From Diphasiastrum complanatum (taxonomy: Eukaryota > Streptophyta > Lycopodiopsida > Lycopodiales > Lycopodiaceae): DNA of 64,000 nt. A program made the translations under genes and the position numbers. Position 1 is the stretch's first letter. Each line of letters starts with the position of its first letter. Location: assembly GCA_029204225.1 (NCBI GenBank), contig CM055095.1, positions 47,380,510 to 47,444,509 on the forward strand, given 5' to 3'. This document shows, piece after piece, positions 37,601-48,000 of the stretch. Under the pieces are notes generated by a model that saw only the letters and a list, made by a program, of their open reading frames with translations, was not told the DNA's origin and did not search any database.

Positions 37601-40600
37601 CTGTTGGGAACATCATGCTCCCCATGCAACTGGATCTCTCGGCCTTTATACTGAAAGTTGAGGGTGTTCTCCTGATAGTTTCTGTGGAGGGAAGGTCCTA
37701 AACTGTAGAGCCAATCTCTCTCGAGAACAATGTCTGTTCGATCCAGGTGCATTATCTGAAAGTTTATTTGATCTTGGTACCCCTGAATACCAAGATTTAA
37801 CTTACTTACCATAGTTTCCCATATTTTTTTATGTTCACCCTTAGCTAATGAAACTATGTACCTATGCTGACTAGGTACTTCTGGTAGTTTAAGCTTTTTA
37901 ACCAGGGTGTGGTTGATGAAATTATGGGTTGCCCCATCATCAACCATGACTCTTACTGACTGGTTACCAACTTTCCCATGCATACGTACTAGGTCATGCG
38001 GCCCAAAGCTGAAGGGTCTCGCTAGCATTGCAGAGGTCAGCTGGCAACAGTGTTCATGATCTTCATGATACACTTTGATCTCGGAAGCTGCCGAGTTACT
38101 GGGGAAACATACAGTCTGAACAAGATGAATTTGTTTTTTATCTTTTTTAGTGAAAGGCCCCTTGGGACACTGTCTGACTGTGTGTCCCTTGCCCATACAC
38201 ACAAAGCACAAACGTTCTTGTTTGGCTTTCTCAAAATCATCTGGTTTTAAGGGCTGTATGAGTGAAGGGCGTTTCTGAGGAGCTTCACCTTTAAATTTAT
38301 CTTCTTTCTTTCTTTTTAAAAATTTCTTTTTAAATTGAAAGTCTTTCTGAGGAAGCTGCTCAGAAAGTGGTTGCTGTCTCGCTCTCTTCCTACCCACTGA
38401 ATCATCATAGATTTGAGCATATCTGAGAGCTTGCTCAAGGGTAGTAGGCGAGTTTCTCTGGACCTCTACTTTATATTCATCTTTGAGGCCACGGACAAAT
38501 CCCCTGATTTTTTGATAGTCATCCATATTTTTAATCTTTAAAATTGCCTCTCGATACTGCGAGATATATTGGATGAGGGACTTGTCCATTACTGTTCTTT
38601 CCCAGGCTTCCCAGGCTCTATCAAGTTCATTCTCTGGTAGAAATTCTCTTAGGAAAGCTTCTTCAAAAGCTTTCCATGACCGGGGAGTCTGCCCAGTCTC
38701 CTGGAGATTTAACCACCACTTATAGGCCATAGGCCCTAAAGAAAGACTGGCCTCAATTGCTTGCAAATGGTCAGGGGTCTGTTTAAGAGCATGAATGTTC
38801 TTCCATTTGCTGAGGAAGGTTTGTAGAATATCTGCATTTCTATCCTTCTCTTCCCCATTAAAAGTAGGAGGCTTTAAATCTTTAAAAACACTGGGGTGAG
38901 ACCGTAAAGTCTCACCCGAAACTGATGGAAGTGGAGAAGGGGATAACTGAGAAGTGGAGGGAAGGCTTCCTTTCGCGGAGCTCAAAATCAAGTTTTTGAG
39001 TTCAGCGAACGAGTCGTCCACACTGGACTTGAAATTGGCTAATGCCAGCTTCAGTTCATCCACTTCTGTTACCAATTGGAGGAACTGCTCCTTGGTAACC
39101 AGTTCGTCGAGTTCTTCGGCGAACTGTTCCTGTTCTTCTACTTCCATGGGTTCCTTCCCTTTTCTGTAAGCCAAGGCTTCTGTTTCAAGTTCGTCGAAGC
39201 CTCTCTCCTGGGGTTGATCAGGTCCCTGAGGAGTGGTCATCTTCGAAACTGAAAGAGAGCTACCTTAACTTCTGAAGGAAAAAAGTCTAAAAGACTAATT
39301 TACAACTGTACAAGGGAAAGGAAAGATGACTTAGCTGTTTCTGAGGACTGTACTTCCAAAGAAAGAATGAAGAGGAACCCTTTCAGCTCTTTTCCCCAAA
39401 ATTTCAGACCTGCTGTTCCGAAAAATGCCAGTTTGAAGCTTCAAAACGGTGCTAAATTTCCCGGTTTTTTGATGATAGTAGCTCACTGGTCTGATAGGAA
39501 TCCTCTTGCTCCAAATCTCTGACGTTGGGGCCCAAAAACTTGTTGAAAAACCAGATTTTCAGAAGTACTGGCAGCGCTGGCCCTGCTCCTCCTTTTTGGC
39601 TTCAAACTCGCTGAGAACCAGTAACTTTTTCCCTGGAAATCGGATGTAGGTCTCTGACTGTACAGCGATGGAGGTGCTGGCTTCTTCCTACTCTAATTTC
39701 GCTGGGAAAACTATAGAGAATCCTCTCAACTCAGTGGGAAACAGCTGTTTTTTCAGTGAGTTACCTACACTTGGAATCTGACTCCTTGCTACTGTGATTT
39801 CTCAGTGGAAATCAGAAGTTTGAAGGCTGCTCCTACAACGATCCTCCTCCTCTATTCCTCTCTGAGAATCTGAGAAACACTTCCTATCTTCTGATAGCTT
39901 TCTCTACTACTGTCCTGAACTCCCTAGGATGGAGATGGCTCTGATACCAGTGTAATAGATCCTAACACCACAGTAGGGCAAACACTAACTAACTGATCCA
40001 CCCAACCTTGCCTACTCCCTGATATAGAGTAAGCCCCTCCTAGCCCAGTGTGAGGACTGGTAGCATGCAACTGCCAAGTGTCGGCCACGTGGCACTGACG
40101 TGGCCGACTGCACGTCGGGACCCAACTGGAGGCCCTATCCTGCTGACAGGGTCCCTAGGCTGTGTTAGGCCCGCCATAGCTATGGACCGTGCTGGGGCAC
40201 ACTACTCACACTGTCTTGCCCTGTTGGTCATGTACGTTGGACACGACCCTGAATGTGGTATCTGACCTATCTGTGTTCTCTAGGGTTCGGCACTGGTTAC
40301 GAGCTCGTAACACTGACATTGCTTATGCAGTTTTCAGAATGAGCCAGTTTAATATCAATCCAGGCCCTACGCACTGGAAGATAGCCAAGAGAATTCTGCA
40401 ATACCTTCAATAGACGAAGGATTATGGGCTGTGTTTTTCTCAGCATGAAGGATTCCAGATCAAGCAAGCTGGGCATCCCTAAAAGATGACTGCAAGAGCG
40501 TCTCAAGAGGATGCACAATAGCAGTCGGTGCAGCTGTGATATGGATCAGTAGGAAGCAGATCGTAACTGCGCAATCATCCTGCGAAGCAGAGTCTGTTGC

Positions 40601-43600
40601 AGCAGCCAAGATGGCGAACGAACTTACATGGCTCAAGCAGTTCCTTGACGGACTGGGAGAGAACTCCAGCGAGCCGCTACTACTATTCATGGATAACACA
40701 TCCACCATTCATCTGACGAAGGATCCAGTGTTTCATTCCAGGACGAAACACATTGCTATCAGATATCATCTGATAAGAGATCTGGTTGAGAAAGACAGGC
40801 TGAAGACCGAGTTTATTCCAACGAAGCAGATGGTGGCTGATATCTTCACGAAGCCTCTTGACAAGACAATTTTTGAGAAGCAGCGTGCAAGCTTAGGAAT
40901 CAGAAAAATACCAGCTTTGAGAGGGAGCTGAAAACTGAGAGTTTCTATCTTTCAAAGCCTTAGCATTTTTCCTTAGTTTTTCCTTTGCTGTTTTTTGCGA
41001 TTGTGCATTTTGAACTATGTTTCGTACAGTCTGCATTTTTGAACTGTTTTGTCGCACAGTTCACATTTTGGGTCATGAGGAAATACATCCCTAGGTCTTA
41101 AACACTTAGAAAATAACTCTGGCAATTTTTTCCGACACGGTCACATTTTTGCAAAAAAGGCAACAGTCTTTAAATGCCTTAGAAATGTTTTCTGGCCTAC
41201 CTTAAAGATGCGACACTAGCCTTAGAAATGTTTTCTGCCCTTGAATCGGTTTTTTCGCGACACTGTCGCGTTTTTCGCCTTTCGGGAAAAGCGACATTGC
41301 CCTTAGAAATGCTTCATGTCCTACTGTCGCGTTTTTCGCCTACCCTTAAAAATGAGACACCTGCCCTTAGAATTAGTTTCTGCCCTAAAGTCGGCTTTTT
41401 CGCCTTTTAGGAAAAAGCGACACTGTCGCCAAAATGCCTTAAAACCCTTTTAGGCCTACCTTCGGCTTTTACACCTTTTTGCGAGAAAGGCGACATTGAA
41501 AAAGCGAAGGTGCCTTTAAAATCCCGAAGGTGTCTTTTTGGCAAAAAGCAAAGGTGCCCTTGAAAAAGCGACACTGCTCTTAAAGTCGCAAAAATGTCCT
41601 TCAGCAAAAACGAAGGCCTGCAGCGTGAAGGCACTGCACAACGGGCAGAAGGCGGATGATTCACAGAGGACAACGACAGAAAACTGGAATCAGTTTCGTT
41701 TAAGGCTAATGCATTTCTTTTGATTAGATCTTTTAATTTAATCAGTTCCCTGGATTGATCACATAAAGGATCGACGAAGGATACAGACAAAAGAGAGAGC
41801 AGACAGTCATGGACACAGAATATACAGAACTGTAAAAGTCTGAGATAGCTCGAGAGTGAGTTTACAGATTAGTAGGAGCTAGTCATATTATTCGTGAGAA
41901 AGAACATCTCTCTTGCGCCAACGCGCTGATCTGGGAAACAAACAGCGCTCAAGAAAAATATTGTAAATTCAGTTCTGATTATAGAAGCAATTCTCTCAAT
42001 GATCTGTTATGTGATGTGTATGATCTACAATATTGGAATGCATGCTAGCAGTAGATAAATTTTCGCTGTTGTTTTACTCAACATTATCTGTTGTTTACAA
42101 ATTTAATTTTTACAAACAGATCGTCATGCGATCTGGGGCTTGGAAGAGAATAAGACCGCAGTCAATAGCAGTAGCTACTCTTGCCAAGTCGGCTCTATCC
42201 GGCCTTCATCGTTGGGAACGTCACAGACTCCCATCAGCGGAGCTGTTTCTCCCTTCCCATCAGTGGTTGCAGAGCGTTTTGACGCTTCCCGATTTCCATC
42301 AGTTAGGAAGATTCTGGAAGTCTTTATGCATTGGGAAGCAGGAAATTATGATCCTTGACATTTAATCATGGAGGGAACACACGTGTTTGATGAAATTTTG
42401 ACTAGCAAGATCTTGTGATAAAAAACTCCAGTTGATGATCGTGTAAGATCCATTGAGAATGTGAACAAATTCTTGTGGAACACAAAATAGAATACTGCTA
42501 GGACTTTACAACAACTTCACTTCTAGTAGAAAAGTATGAATCTTAATGTCAAATATATTTCTGTACATTGAATATGGAAGGTACTCCCTTTTGACCAAAC
42601 TTTCGATTTTTTAATAACTTTTCAAAGAGAACTTTGATATGTGTCTTTTGCTTTGACCCAGCAATCTCAAAAACTAGTTAATCTAGGCTTCTAGCTTTTG
42701 TTGCCAAAAAATTTGAAAAATTTGAAAAAGTTAAACCTTAGGGTTTCCAAAAACTGGTCATAGAAAATGGATGTCTTCTTGAGCTATTTGATGCAAGGAA
42801 TCCAATGATCCAAACAAATATATAATTTGGAGAAATTGAGAACCTAAAATTCAATTTAGGTCTTTCCTTTCTTGATTGAGATGCCTAGTGGCAAAGTTAC
42901 AAAAATTTGAAGTAGATTTGCTCAATTGTGAGTGTGATTGTTCATTTAGTACTACTTTTTGGCCTAATGAATTATTGCAGAAACTCAGCTTGGAAACTGA
43001 AGTTGGCAACCATAGATATAAAGTATATTTAACTTCAGTAGCAAAGTTAGAGACTTGGGACATTAGAGTAGCAAATCTCCTAGTGGAAATTCAAGATTAT
43101 AGAGAACTAGTTGATTTTCATGCTTTGGACTTAGCGCGTACGAACCATAACTTAAAAAAAAGGAAATTGGTTTTTAATACATATCATATTATGAAATCAA
43201 TCACAACGATCGGCATCAAATGAAACATAAAGTAGCAAACGACATTCATAAAGCAATCTCCGACTAAGCATTCTCAATAAAAATCGTGATCTGCCCATAG
43301 CTCAGGCAGATCTCTGCAAGAATCTTCAATTGAACTCTTCAAACTGATAACTTAAAAGACTAAATAAAATACTCATGAGAATCTTTAGTTCTTATTTATG
43401 CTAATCCCAAGTTGAGGCTTTTGCTGAACTTATCAAATTAAGGGAGGCATGTAGTCAAATATTCCCTTTAAAATGGTGTGTCCCATTTAAAGTCAAATAA
43501 AGAGTTTATGCTGCTAACTTAATAACTAGGACCAATATTATAACGGCCAAACATAGCTGTGAGTTCCAGTGGATGGAATGTGTGTCCATAGCAAAATCTA

Positions 43601-45048
43601 GATAAGGATGGGCAATCTTACCTCTAATCTGGTAGCTTCTTGGAAGGTTCCGTTAAGGTTTCTGCAGAATAGTATAAGTAGGAGTATTCTCATTCAATAG
43701 CTGTTGAATGTTCTTGAGCTCTTTGTAGGAGACTTGCTACTCTTCCTTTTAAGGGATCGACCATTGGCTGTATGTGATGTTGTTTTACTGTTCTTAGGTT
43801 CTTTATCTTGAGTAGCCCTTTGACCTGGGTATCTAACCATGCATGGGCAAACCCAACCCAAGCACTCCACACCATCACACTAAGTGTAGGCAGATCAATA
43901 TTCATAGTTAGGGGATGCTATTAGTTTTATCTTGTATGTTCCATTGTTCTCAAGAGATGCCATATTTGTTACTCTGTGCTCATTATGTGCTTTGTCCCAA
44001 TATTTAGAATGGGTAGGTGTAAACTTCATTTATTTTGTGCAGATCCAACGTATATTGCTCATCATGATAATGAGTGGGGGGTACCTGTACATGATGACAA
44101 GTAAGCTTCCTACTTTTGATTTTTCCTTTGCCTGAATAGGATTTGCAATACTAGGAACACGAAAAGGCAAAATAGGTTTTATTAGGTGTGTGTTTTCCAG
44201 GTTGCAACACAGCTATACCATTTTTGATAAACTGGAAGCTTTTGGCTCTCTGTTGACTTTATTAGAAGCTTTTTGCAGGTTGCTTTTTGAGTTGCTGGTG
44301 CTATCAGGAGTACAAGCAGAATTCAACTGGCCATTAATTTTGAAAATGCGCAAGGACTTCAGGTAAAACCTTTCTTCACAAGGCTGAATATTTGTTCTAA
44401 CAAATATGTGCATGCTGAACTCATCCTTGTATGAAAGGATGTTGCTGAAGCTCTGAGCAATGTCCTTGCAGAGTTGCATTTGCTGGATTTGATCCTTTGG
44501 ATGTAGCATGCTTTGATGAAAACAAGATTGCTTCTTTAAGGGATCGAGGCATATTAAAGCATGAGTGGAAGATTCGTGACATTGTAAACAATGCAAAGCG
44601 ATGCCTGGAGGTGTGAATTTTAACTCTTTGATATGTGCAACATCTAATTTGTTCTCATGATATATGATGAAACAGAACTAGTGTGCTCGAATGGTCCCTC
44701 AAGTTTCGTGCAGCTTTCTATTGCCTAGAATATTTTGCATCTAATCTTTCTGTGTTGGTCTTGTGCTTTTGGTGATTAAAGGTCTGCCATGAATATGGCT
44801 CACTGGATCAGTATTTCTGGAGTTTTGTAAATTATAAACCAATTTGTCTGAAATATCGGTATTCAGCACAGGTTCCTGTCAAAACACCCAAATCGGAATT
44901 AATGAGCAAAGATCTTGTAAAAAGGGGCTTTCGTTTTGTTGGACCTACCATCATGTATTCGTTTATGCAAGTAACTGGAATTACGAATGACCATCTTGTA
45001 CAGTGTTTCAGACATGGGGAGTGCTTAGAGTTGGCTTCAAGCACTTGA
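31691..45048 (+). CDS. DNA-3-methyladenine glycosylase I (TAG family), five exons
   Basis: The product removes 3-methyladenine from alkylated DNA and so starts base excision repair. Exons are 31691-32327, 44043-44100, 44279-44362, 44472-44610 and 44782-45048. All splice sites are GT-AG and the phases fit, giving 394 residues. The N-terminal ~200 residues are polar and low-complexity, as in plant homologues that add a non-conserved head, possibly for targeting. The catalytic domain begins at RCGW (zinc-ligand Cys), followed across the first splice by [13 protein letters not shown], then [30 protein letters not shown], and the closing zinc ligands in QCFRHGEC. All hallmark residues are present, so the protein is probably active if the first intron is removed. 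Intron 1 spans 32328-44042 (11,715 bp) and contains nested retrotransposons; without them it would be about 2.7 kb. Confidence 0.93.
33313..34674 (+). repeat. Copia left LTR
   Basis: 1362 bp. The middle (about 33480-33990) is built from repeated words such as TTTTCGCC, GGGAAAAAGCGACACTGTCGC and TGCCCTTA, so long open frames across it are artefacts. It ends CCCATCA directly before the primer site. Confidence 0.85.
34689..35045 (+). pseudogene. Copia gag fragment
   Basis: Starts at the ATG immediately after the primer site and encodes 118 residues with [19 protein letters not shown] and [12 protein letters not shown], typical of the Copia gag N-terminus. It ends at a TAA created where the internal deletion begins. 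Confidence 0.8.
35046..35625 (+). pseudogene. Copia reverse transcriptase fragment, 5' of the Gypsy insertion
   Basis: Begins in mid-RT with [12 protein letters not shown] and RSIYKLKQS, then, after stops and shifts, VVYVDDTLI (the catalytic motif) and [10 protein letters not shown]. It ends at [17 protein letters not shown], where the Gypsy element is inserted. Several frameshifts and stops are present. Confidence 0.85.
35626..35987 (-). repeat. Gypsy 3' LTR
   Basis: 362 bp. It differs from the partner at about four sites (near 35805, 35911, 35927, 35964). Contains a GTGGCACTGACGTGGCC word. Confidence 0.95.
35999..36160 (-). pseudogene. Out-of-frame chromodomain end of the Gypsy element
   Basis: Read one base out of register from the polyprotein, this piece gives ILDSRE, then REYLVKWND and ATWE, the C-terminal half of a chromovirus chromodomain, and DQDGS before the stop. 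The chromodomain directs integration to marked chromatin in this family. Here it is separated from the polyprotein by the deletion frameshift near 36158. Confidence 0.85.
36019..39240 (-). CDS. Gypsy gag-protease-RT-RNase H polyprotein, truncated
   Basis: A 1073-codon uninterrupted frame. In order it has gag (to about residue 330), a CCHC zinc knuckle [14 protein letters not shown] at about 343, an aspartic protease with DDGAT at about 432 (usual DSGA changed to DDGA), RT with [12 protein letters not shown] and the catalytic [11 protein letters not shown] at about 782, and RNase H with [13 protein letters not shown] at about 928. After RYRRGK at about 1027 the normal RNase H end and the integrase are absent. 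The next bases encode a chromodomain ([20 protein letters not shown]) in the +1 frame, ending at a TAA (35999-36001) just before the polypurine tract. The long frame itself reads those bases out of register to 36019. Integration could only be supplied in trans. Confidence 0.93.
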   Translation of the reverse strand: MTTPQGPDQPQERGFDELETEALAYRKGKEPMEVEEQEQFAEELDELVTKEQFLQLVTEVDELKLALANFKSSVDDSFAELKNLILSSAKGSLPSTSQLSPSPLPSVSGETLRSHPSVFKDLKPPTFNGEEKDRNADILQTFLSKWKNIHALKQTPDHLQAIEASLSLGPMAYKWWLNLQETGQTPRSWKAFEEAFLREFLPENELDRAWEAWERTVMDKSLIQYISQYREAILKIKNMDDYQKIRGFVRGLKDEYKVEVQRNSPTTLEQALRYAQIYDDSVGRKRARQQPLSEQLPQKDFQFKKKFLKRKKEDKFKGEAPQKRPSLIQPLKPDDFEKAKQERLCFVCMGKGHTVRQCPKGPFTKKDKKQIHLVQTVCFPSNSAASEIKVYHEDHEHCCQLTSAMLARPFSFGPHDLVRMHGKVGNQSVRVMVDDGATHNFINHTLVKKLKLPEVPSQHRYIVSLAKGEHKKIWETMVSKLNLGIQGYQDQINFQIMHLDRTDIVLERDWLYSLGPSLHRNYQENTLNFQYKGREIQLHGEHDVPNSPMVCSSELCQLIGDEDHQVFLCDFQFIPEVSISSSIQQKISKLETLLSKFKDVFPEDLPHGLPPSREVDHVINLVPGTAPVSKPPYRVSRTEDEEITRQLTDYLGKGQIQTSSSPWASPVLLVKKKEGSMRLCVDYRALNKVTIKNKYPMPRADELFDQLDGAKFFSKIDLRSGYHQVRIKSEDVSKTAFRTRHGHYEFKVMPFGLTNAPATFMTLMNSVLRPYLGKFVVVFLDDILVYSKTRKEHLKHLRKVFRLLRKHKLYAKQSKCEFFVEEVAYLGHIISSDGIKMDPNKVKAILSWLRPQNILELQIFLGLAGYYRRFVKEYAQTAVPMTNLLKGKGKEFIWESAQQESFDALKTALATAPVLKVVDPNQPFVVETDASDFAVGAVLTQGGRPVAFESKKLEPAQTRYSAYEKELFSIVHALKTWRHYLYGANFEVLTDHESLRYLCNQPELRGRKARWAELMQEFDMSIRYRRGKFLIVERRRLVILYTENIWLSGMISLLRMPLGKEAASFARFFQTLS
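39951..40312 (-). repeat. Gypsy 5' LTR
   Basis: 362 bp, directly followed on the minus strand by the tRNA-Met primer site (39939-39950). Its outer end joins the second CTGAC. Confidence 0.95.
40313..40931 (+). pseudogene. Copia RNase H fragment, 3' of the Gypsy insertion
   Basis: Continues the Copia frame directly after the duplicated CTGAC with [11 protein letters not shown]. After a TAG at about 40411 and further stops it is open from 40536 ([49 protein letters not shown]) to the TGA at 40929-40931, adjoining the right LTR. Confidence 0.88.
40929..42301 (+). repeat. Copia right LTR with 39-bp 3' extension
   Basis: Colinear with the left LTR but clearly diverged (many substitutions and small indels). 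After the shared CCCATCA (ending 42262) it has 39 further bases ending TCCATCA before the GTTAG duplication. The first part of these 39 bases (GTGGTTGCAGAGC) resembles the primer-site region. Confidence 0.8.
42302..44042. other. Remainder of glycosylase intron 1
   Basis: AT-rich intron DNA. One frame of 115 codons (42876-43223, plus strand) has no recognisable domain and is probably chance. The acceptor TTTTGTGCAG ends at 44042. Confidence 0.6.
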
Positions 45049-48000
45049 GAAATCTTATGACAACGTTGAGGACAGTAAGCTATGTGTATAATTTTGCAAT
45101 ATCATCAGCGAAGCTGTTAACCACATTAATGCTGTTGTTACTCATATGTATACCATCCTATACTCCTTAAGTAACCTATTATTTACGAGTCAGCAGCTCT
45201 ATACAATCATGTGGATGTTATGTGCTGATTTTGTTCCCCACTTGTTTTCAATTGCAAATTCCTTGTTAAGATCTTGATCTCAAAGCAAGCGCTTTGAGCA
45301 GTCAAACTGTCCCAGCTAAATTTGTGATTAAGAAATGTATATGCCTATCAATTGCTCTAGATCCTTGAAAATATGCTCTCATAGTTTGTGTACATGCGAG
45401 TAAACTTTTTCTCAGGGAGGTGAAATTATAAAGATTCCAGCTGTGTAGTTTCAGTATGGAGCATAACAAATGCTAAAGCTAAAAGCATTGGCTTCTCGTC
45501 CAAGTCAATACAATATATTGACTTTTAGTTTATTCTCTGTGTCACAGCAGGGTATCATTCAAGCTTGCCAGCATTCTCAGACTGTATTGTTGATTTGACT
45601 GAGTGTCTATTCACATAAGAGAGATTTTCAAACTCTCTGCTCCAGAGTCTCTCTAGAAATATCATCATAGTTTTATAAGGATTTAGATAGTATGAGCTTA
45701 TAAAGTGTTGGTAGTTGCCAAACTTTTAAAGTGTGAAAGTAATTCTGTGTAAAATCCTTACTAGCGTAAAGTCTCTGATTATAGATTGTATGAAGGTAGA
45801 AGTGCTGCTCGTTGTCACAGAAGAATGAAATTACTATGGGCAAACAGACCATGTTAAGTTGCTTGAAGTTTCCCACTGTGTATGGATTTGTGAAAATTTG
45901 ACAAAACCTGTTGATTACATTTTTGTATGTGTTTCCTATTTGTGAGATAGTGGTACTACGAACGAGGATAACCTTGTAAGCTGGTTGCATTTTGTTTTGA
46001 TACTCTATGAGACAACGATGCAACTTGACTTTTGTTTAGATGGCAATGTGAATTCATGTGGCAATGGTCTACATGTTACTCATTCAACATGCAGAGCCCA
46101 ACATGAACGCCAAATTAGTTTGCAGTAAATTATTGTGGTTTTGCCTGGAGTATAATCATGTAACTGGTTTGCAACTTATATGCTGTAGTTGATGGTACAT
46201 ATATTCCTTCATTGTTGGTTTTGCTCTCTAAAATTAAAATGTCTATGTCTAAAATAAGTTGACTTTTGACTAGTTGATGGTTTCCAAAAGTAGGTTGTTG
46301 GATAGCACATTATCTTGAGAATTGTGCCATGCAACATAATTGCCAGCGCACATGTGAGGATACTCTTTATTGATGGACTCTTTGGATGAAAAGTAACATT
46401 GCAAAAATATGATTTAAATGTAGCATATATGTTATTATAGGCGATAACCTTGGATGCTTTGTAATCAAAAGTGTGTGGATCATGGAAATGTACGTCGAGT
46501 TTGATATGGTGGGAGCTTTATTGAATAGAATGCCATTAATTTAGTTTTTTTTCTTGTGACTTCGTTTGTGCAATGGGTTGGAGACGAACTTTTGACCTCA
46601 ACGGGAGGTGAGCAAGAAGGTGAGAGTAACATTATTGTTGAGTGTAGAGTTGCTCGTCCAGGTTTGTTATCTTTGAGGAGTTGGACCCATTCATCTGCCC
46701 TCAAGATGTTCATTTCATTGTAAATGATGTGGGTGGAGCGGCTTAGTGTAAGTTTATTTCTTGAGAGGTCTATATTTTCCATATTGAGAGCATCCACCAT
46801 CGTTCAACAACCTTCACATTGTGCAATGTATATATGTTAGATATGCTTTTGGAAGTTATGAAATCCCGTTCTAGGCAATTAAAATCGGAATCATTGTTGG
46901 ACAATGGAAAGGTATATGGGAGAATTTCCATGATGATGTGGCAAATCCTACAATTTTACAAGTTTGTGGTTGAAAATTGCATGTTTTTTGTTATCTTGAA
47001 TACTATTCAAGACACGGGAACAATATACTTTTTCGTTGTATTGGTGGACATCTAATTTTTGATTTAGATCTTCATCCAAGTTGTAATTGGTTAGTTTGTG
47101 TTGAGTCTTTCTATCTTTAGTAACACATTTTGCCCACTAGCTACACATTTTACTTACGTTTTTAGCAAGTTCAAATTATGGAACGTAAATTTTTTATCGT
47201 TTTTCATGAGGAGATTGGGACTTCATTTGATTTGGCTTTACTTTTTAGTAGGCTTTATAATGATCGAGTTGTCCTTCGCCTTAGAAGTGATAGAATTTTT
47301 AGTATGTTGGTCTTTTTGCAAATGTGTATAATTTGTTAATGTGGATGTATGTTTGTGCATTTGACTTGCCCCACTCTTGGGCACTCATCAAGCAAGTAGG
47401 GATGCTACAACATTGTGCTATGCACAGTTTGTGGCTGTATTCTGTAAGGTTGAAGATTGCATATACTTGTTATATCAAGTATCATCTTAGACATAACATG
47501 TGTCAATTATGCAAGATCTTGCAAATAAAAGGTGGCTTGTGGCAAGGTGCCTTATGATTCTTGGTTTTTGCAATCTCTTATAGTATGAGTGCTTTTTTAT
47601 GGATTCAATGTGTATGCCAAAATATTTTTTCAACAGGAAACACATCAACAATAATATGTAAAATAATTGAGTTTTGAAATGCAAAATATGAATTGAAGGT
47701 TGAGAGACATGGCTCTATTGAAAACATCACACCTTAATTTGATCATTGATATATGATAGGTATTGTATTCAATTTTATATTAAAAAACTTGATAGCATTG
47801 CCAAAGAAAAACGTTGCCAAACTTACATCTAGAAGAAGAAAACTAGTGAATGTTGTGTTTATGGACAATTCTTAGCTAGCAATACATTGAAATACAACAT
47901 TGTTGTTGTTTATCACATGATGAAATGGCACTATTTGGAAGAACTTACTCATTGAGAGATGATGTTGATGCATAAACATATTTGCATCAAAGTCAAGCCT

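Larger units (their letters stand above)
35626..40312 (-). mobile_element. Gypsy chromovirus nested in the Copia element, integrase deleted
   Basis: Perfect CTGAC target duplication (35621-35625 and 40313-40317). LTRs are 362 bp each, TGTAATAG to CGTAACA on the plus strand, and differ at only 4 positions, so the insertion is young. Inside the right LTR the reverse complement reads CTGGTATCAGAG (tRNA-Met primer site), and inside the left LTR GGGGGAGGG is the polypurine tract, so the element runs on the minus strand. It encodes gag, protease, RT and RNase H, then directly the end of a chromodomain. The whole integrase is missing. Confidence 0.95.
33313..42301 (+). mobile_element. Copia retrotransposon in intron 1, internally deleted
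   Basis: Both ends are flanked by GTTAG (33308-33312 and 42302-42306), a perfect 5-bp target duplication. LTRs are 33313-34674 and 40929-42301 and begin TGAA. The primer site GGTATCAGAGC (tRNA-Met) follows the left LTR at 34678-34688, and a purine-rich AGAGGGAGC precedes the right LTR. The internal region has gag at 34689-35045, then a direct jump to the middle of RT, then RNase H. Protease, integrase and the first part of RT are missing. A Gypsy element is inserted at 35626. It has the same orientation as the glycosylase gene. Confidence 0.93.

Noticed and set aside
38050-38250. Plus-strand frames opposite the Gypsy polyprotein
   Set aside because: Antisense shadows of the 36019-39240 frame.
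42876-43223. 115-codon plus-strand frame in glycosylase intron 1
   Set aside because: No recognised motif, inside an intron, and the composition is that of surrounding AT-rich DNA.
46480-46800. 106-codon minus-strand frame
   Set aside because: No domain or conserved motif; isolated in an AT-rich region.
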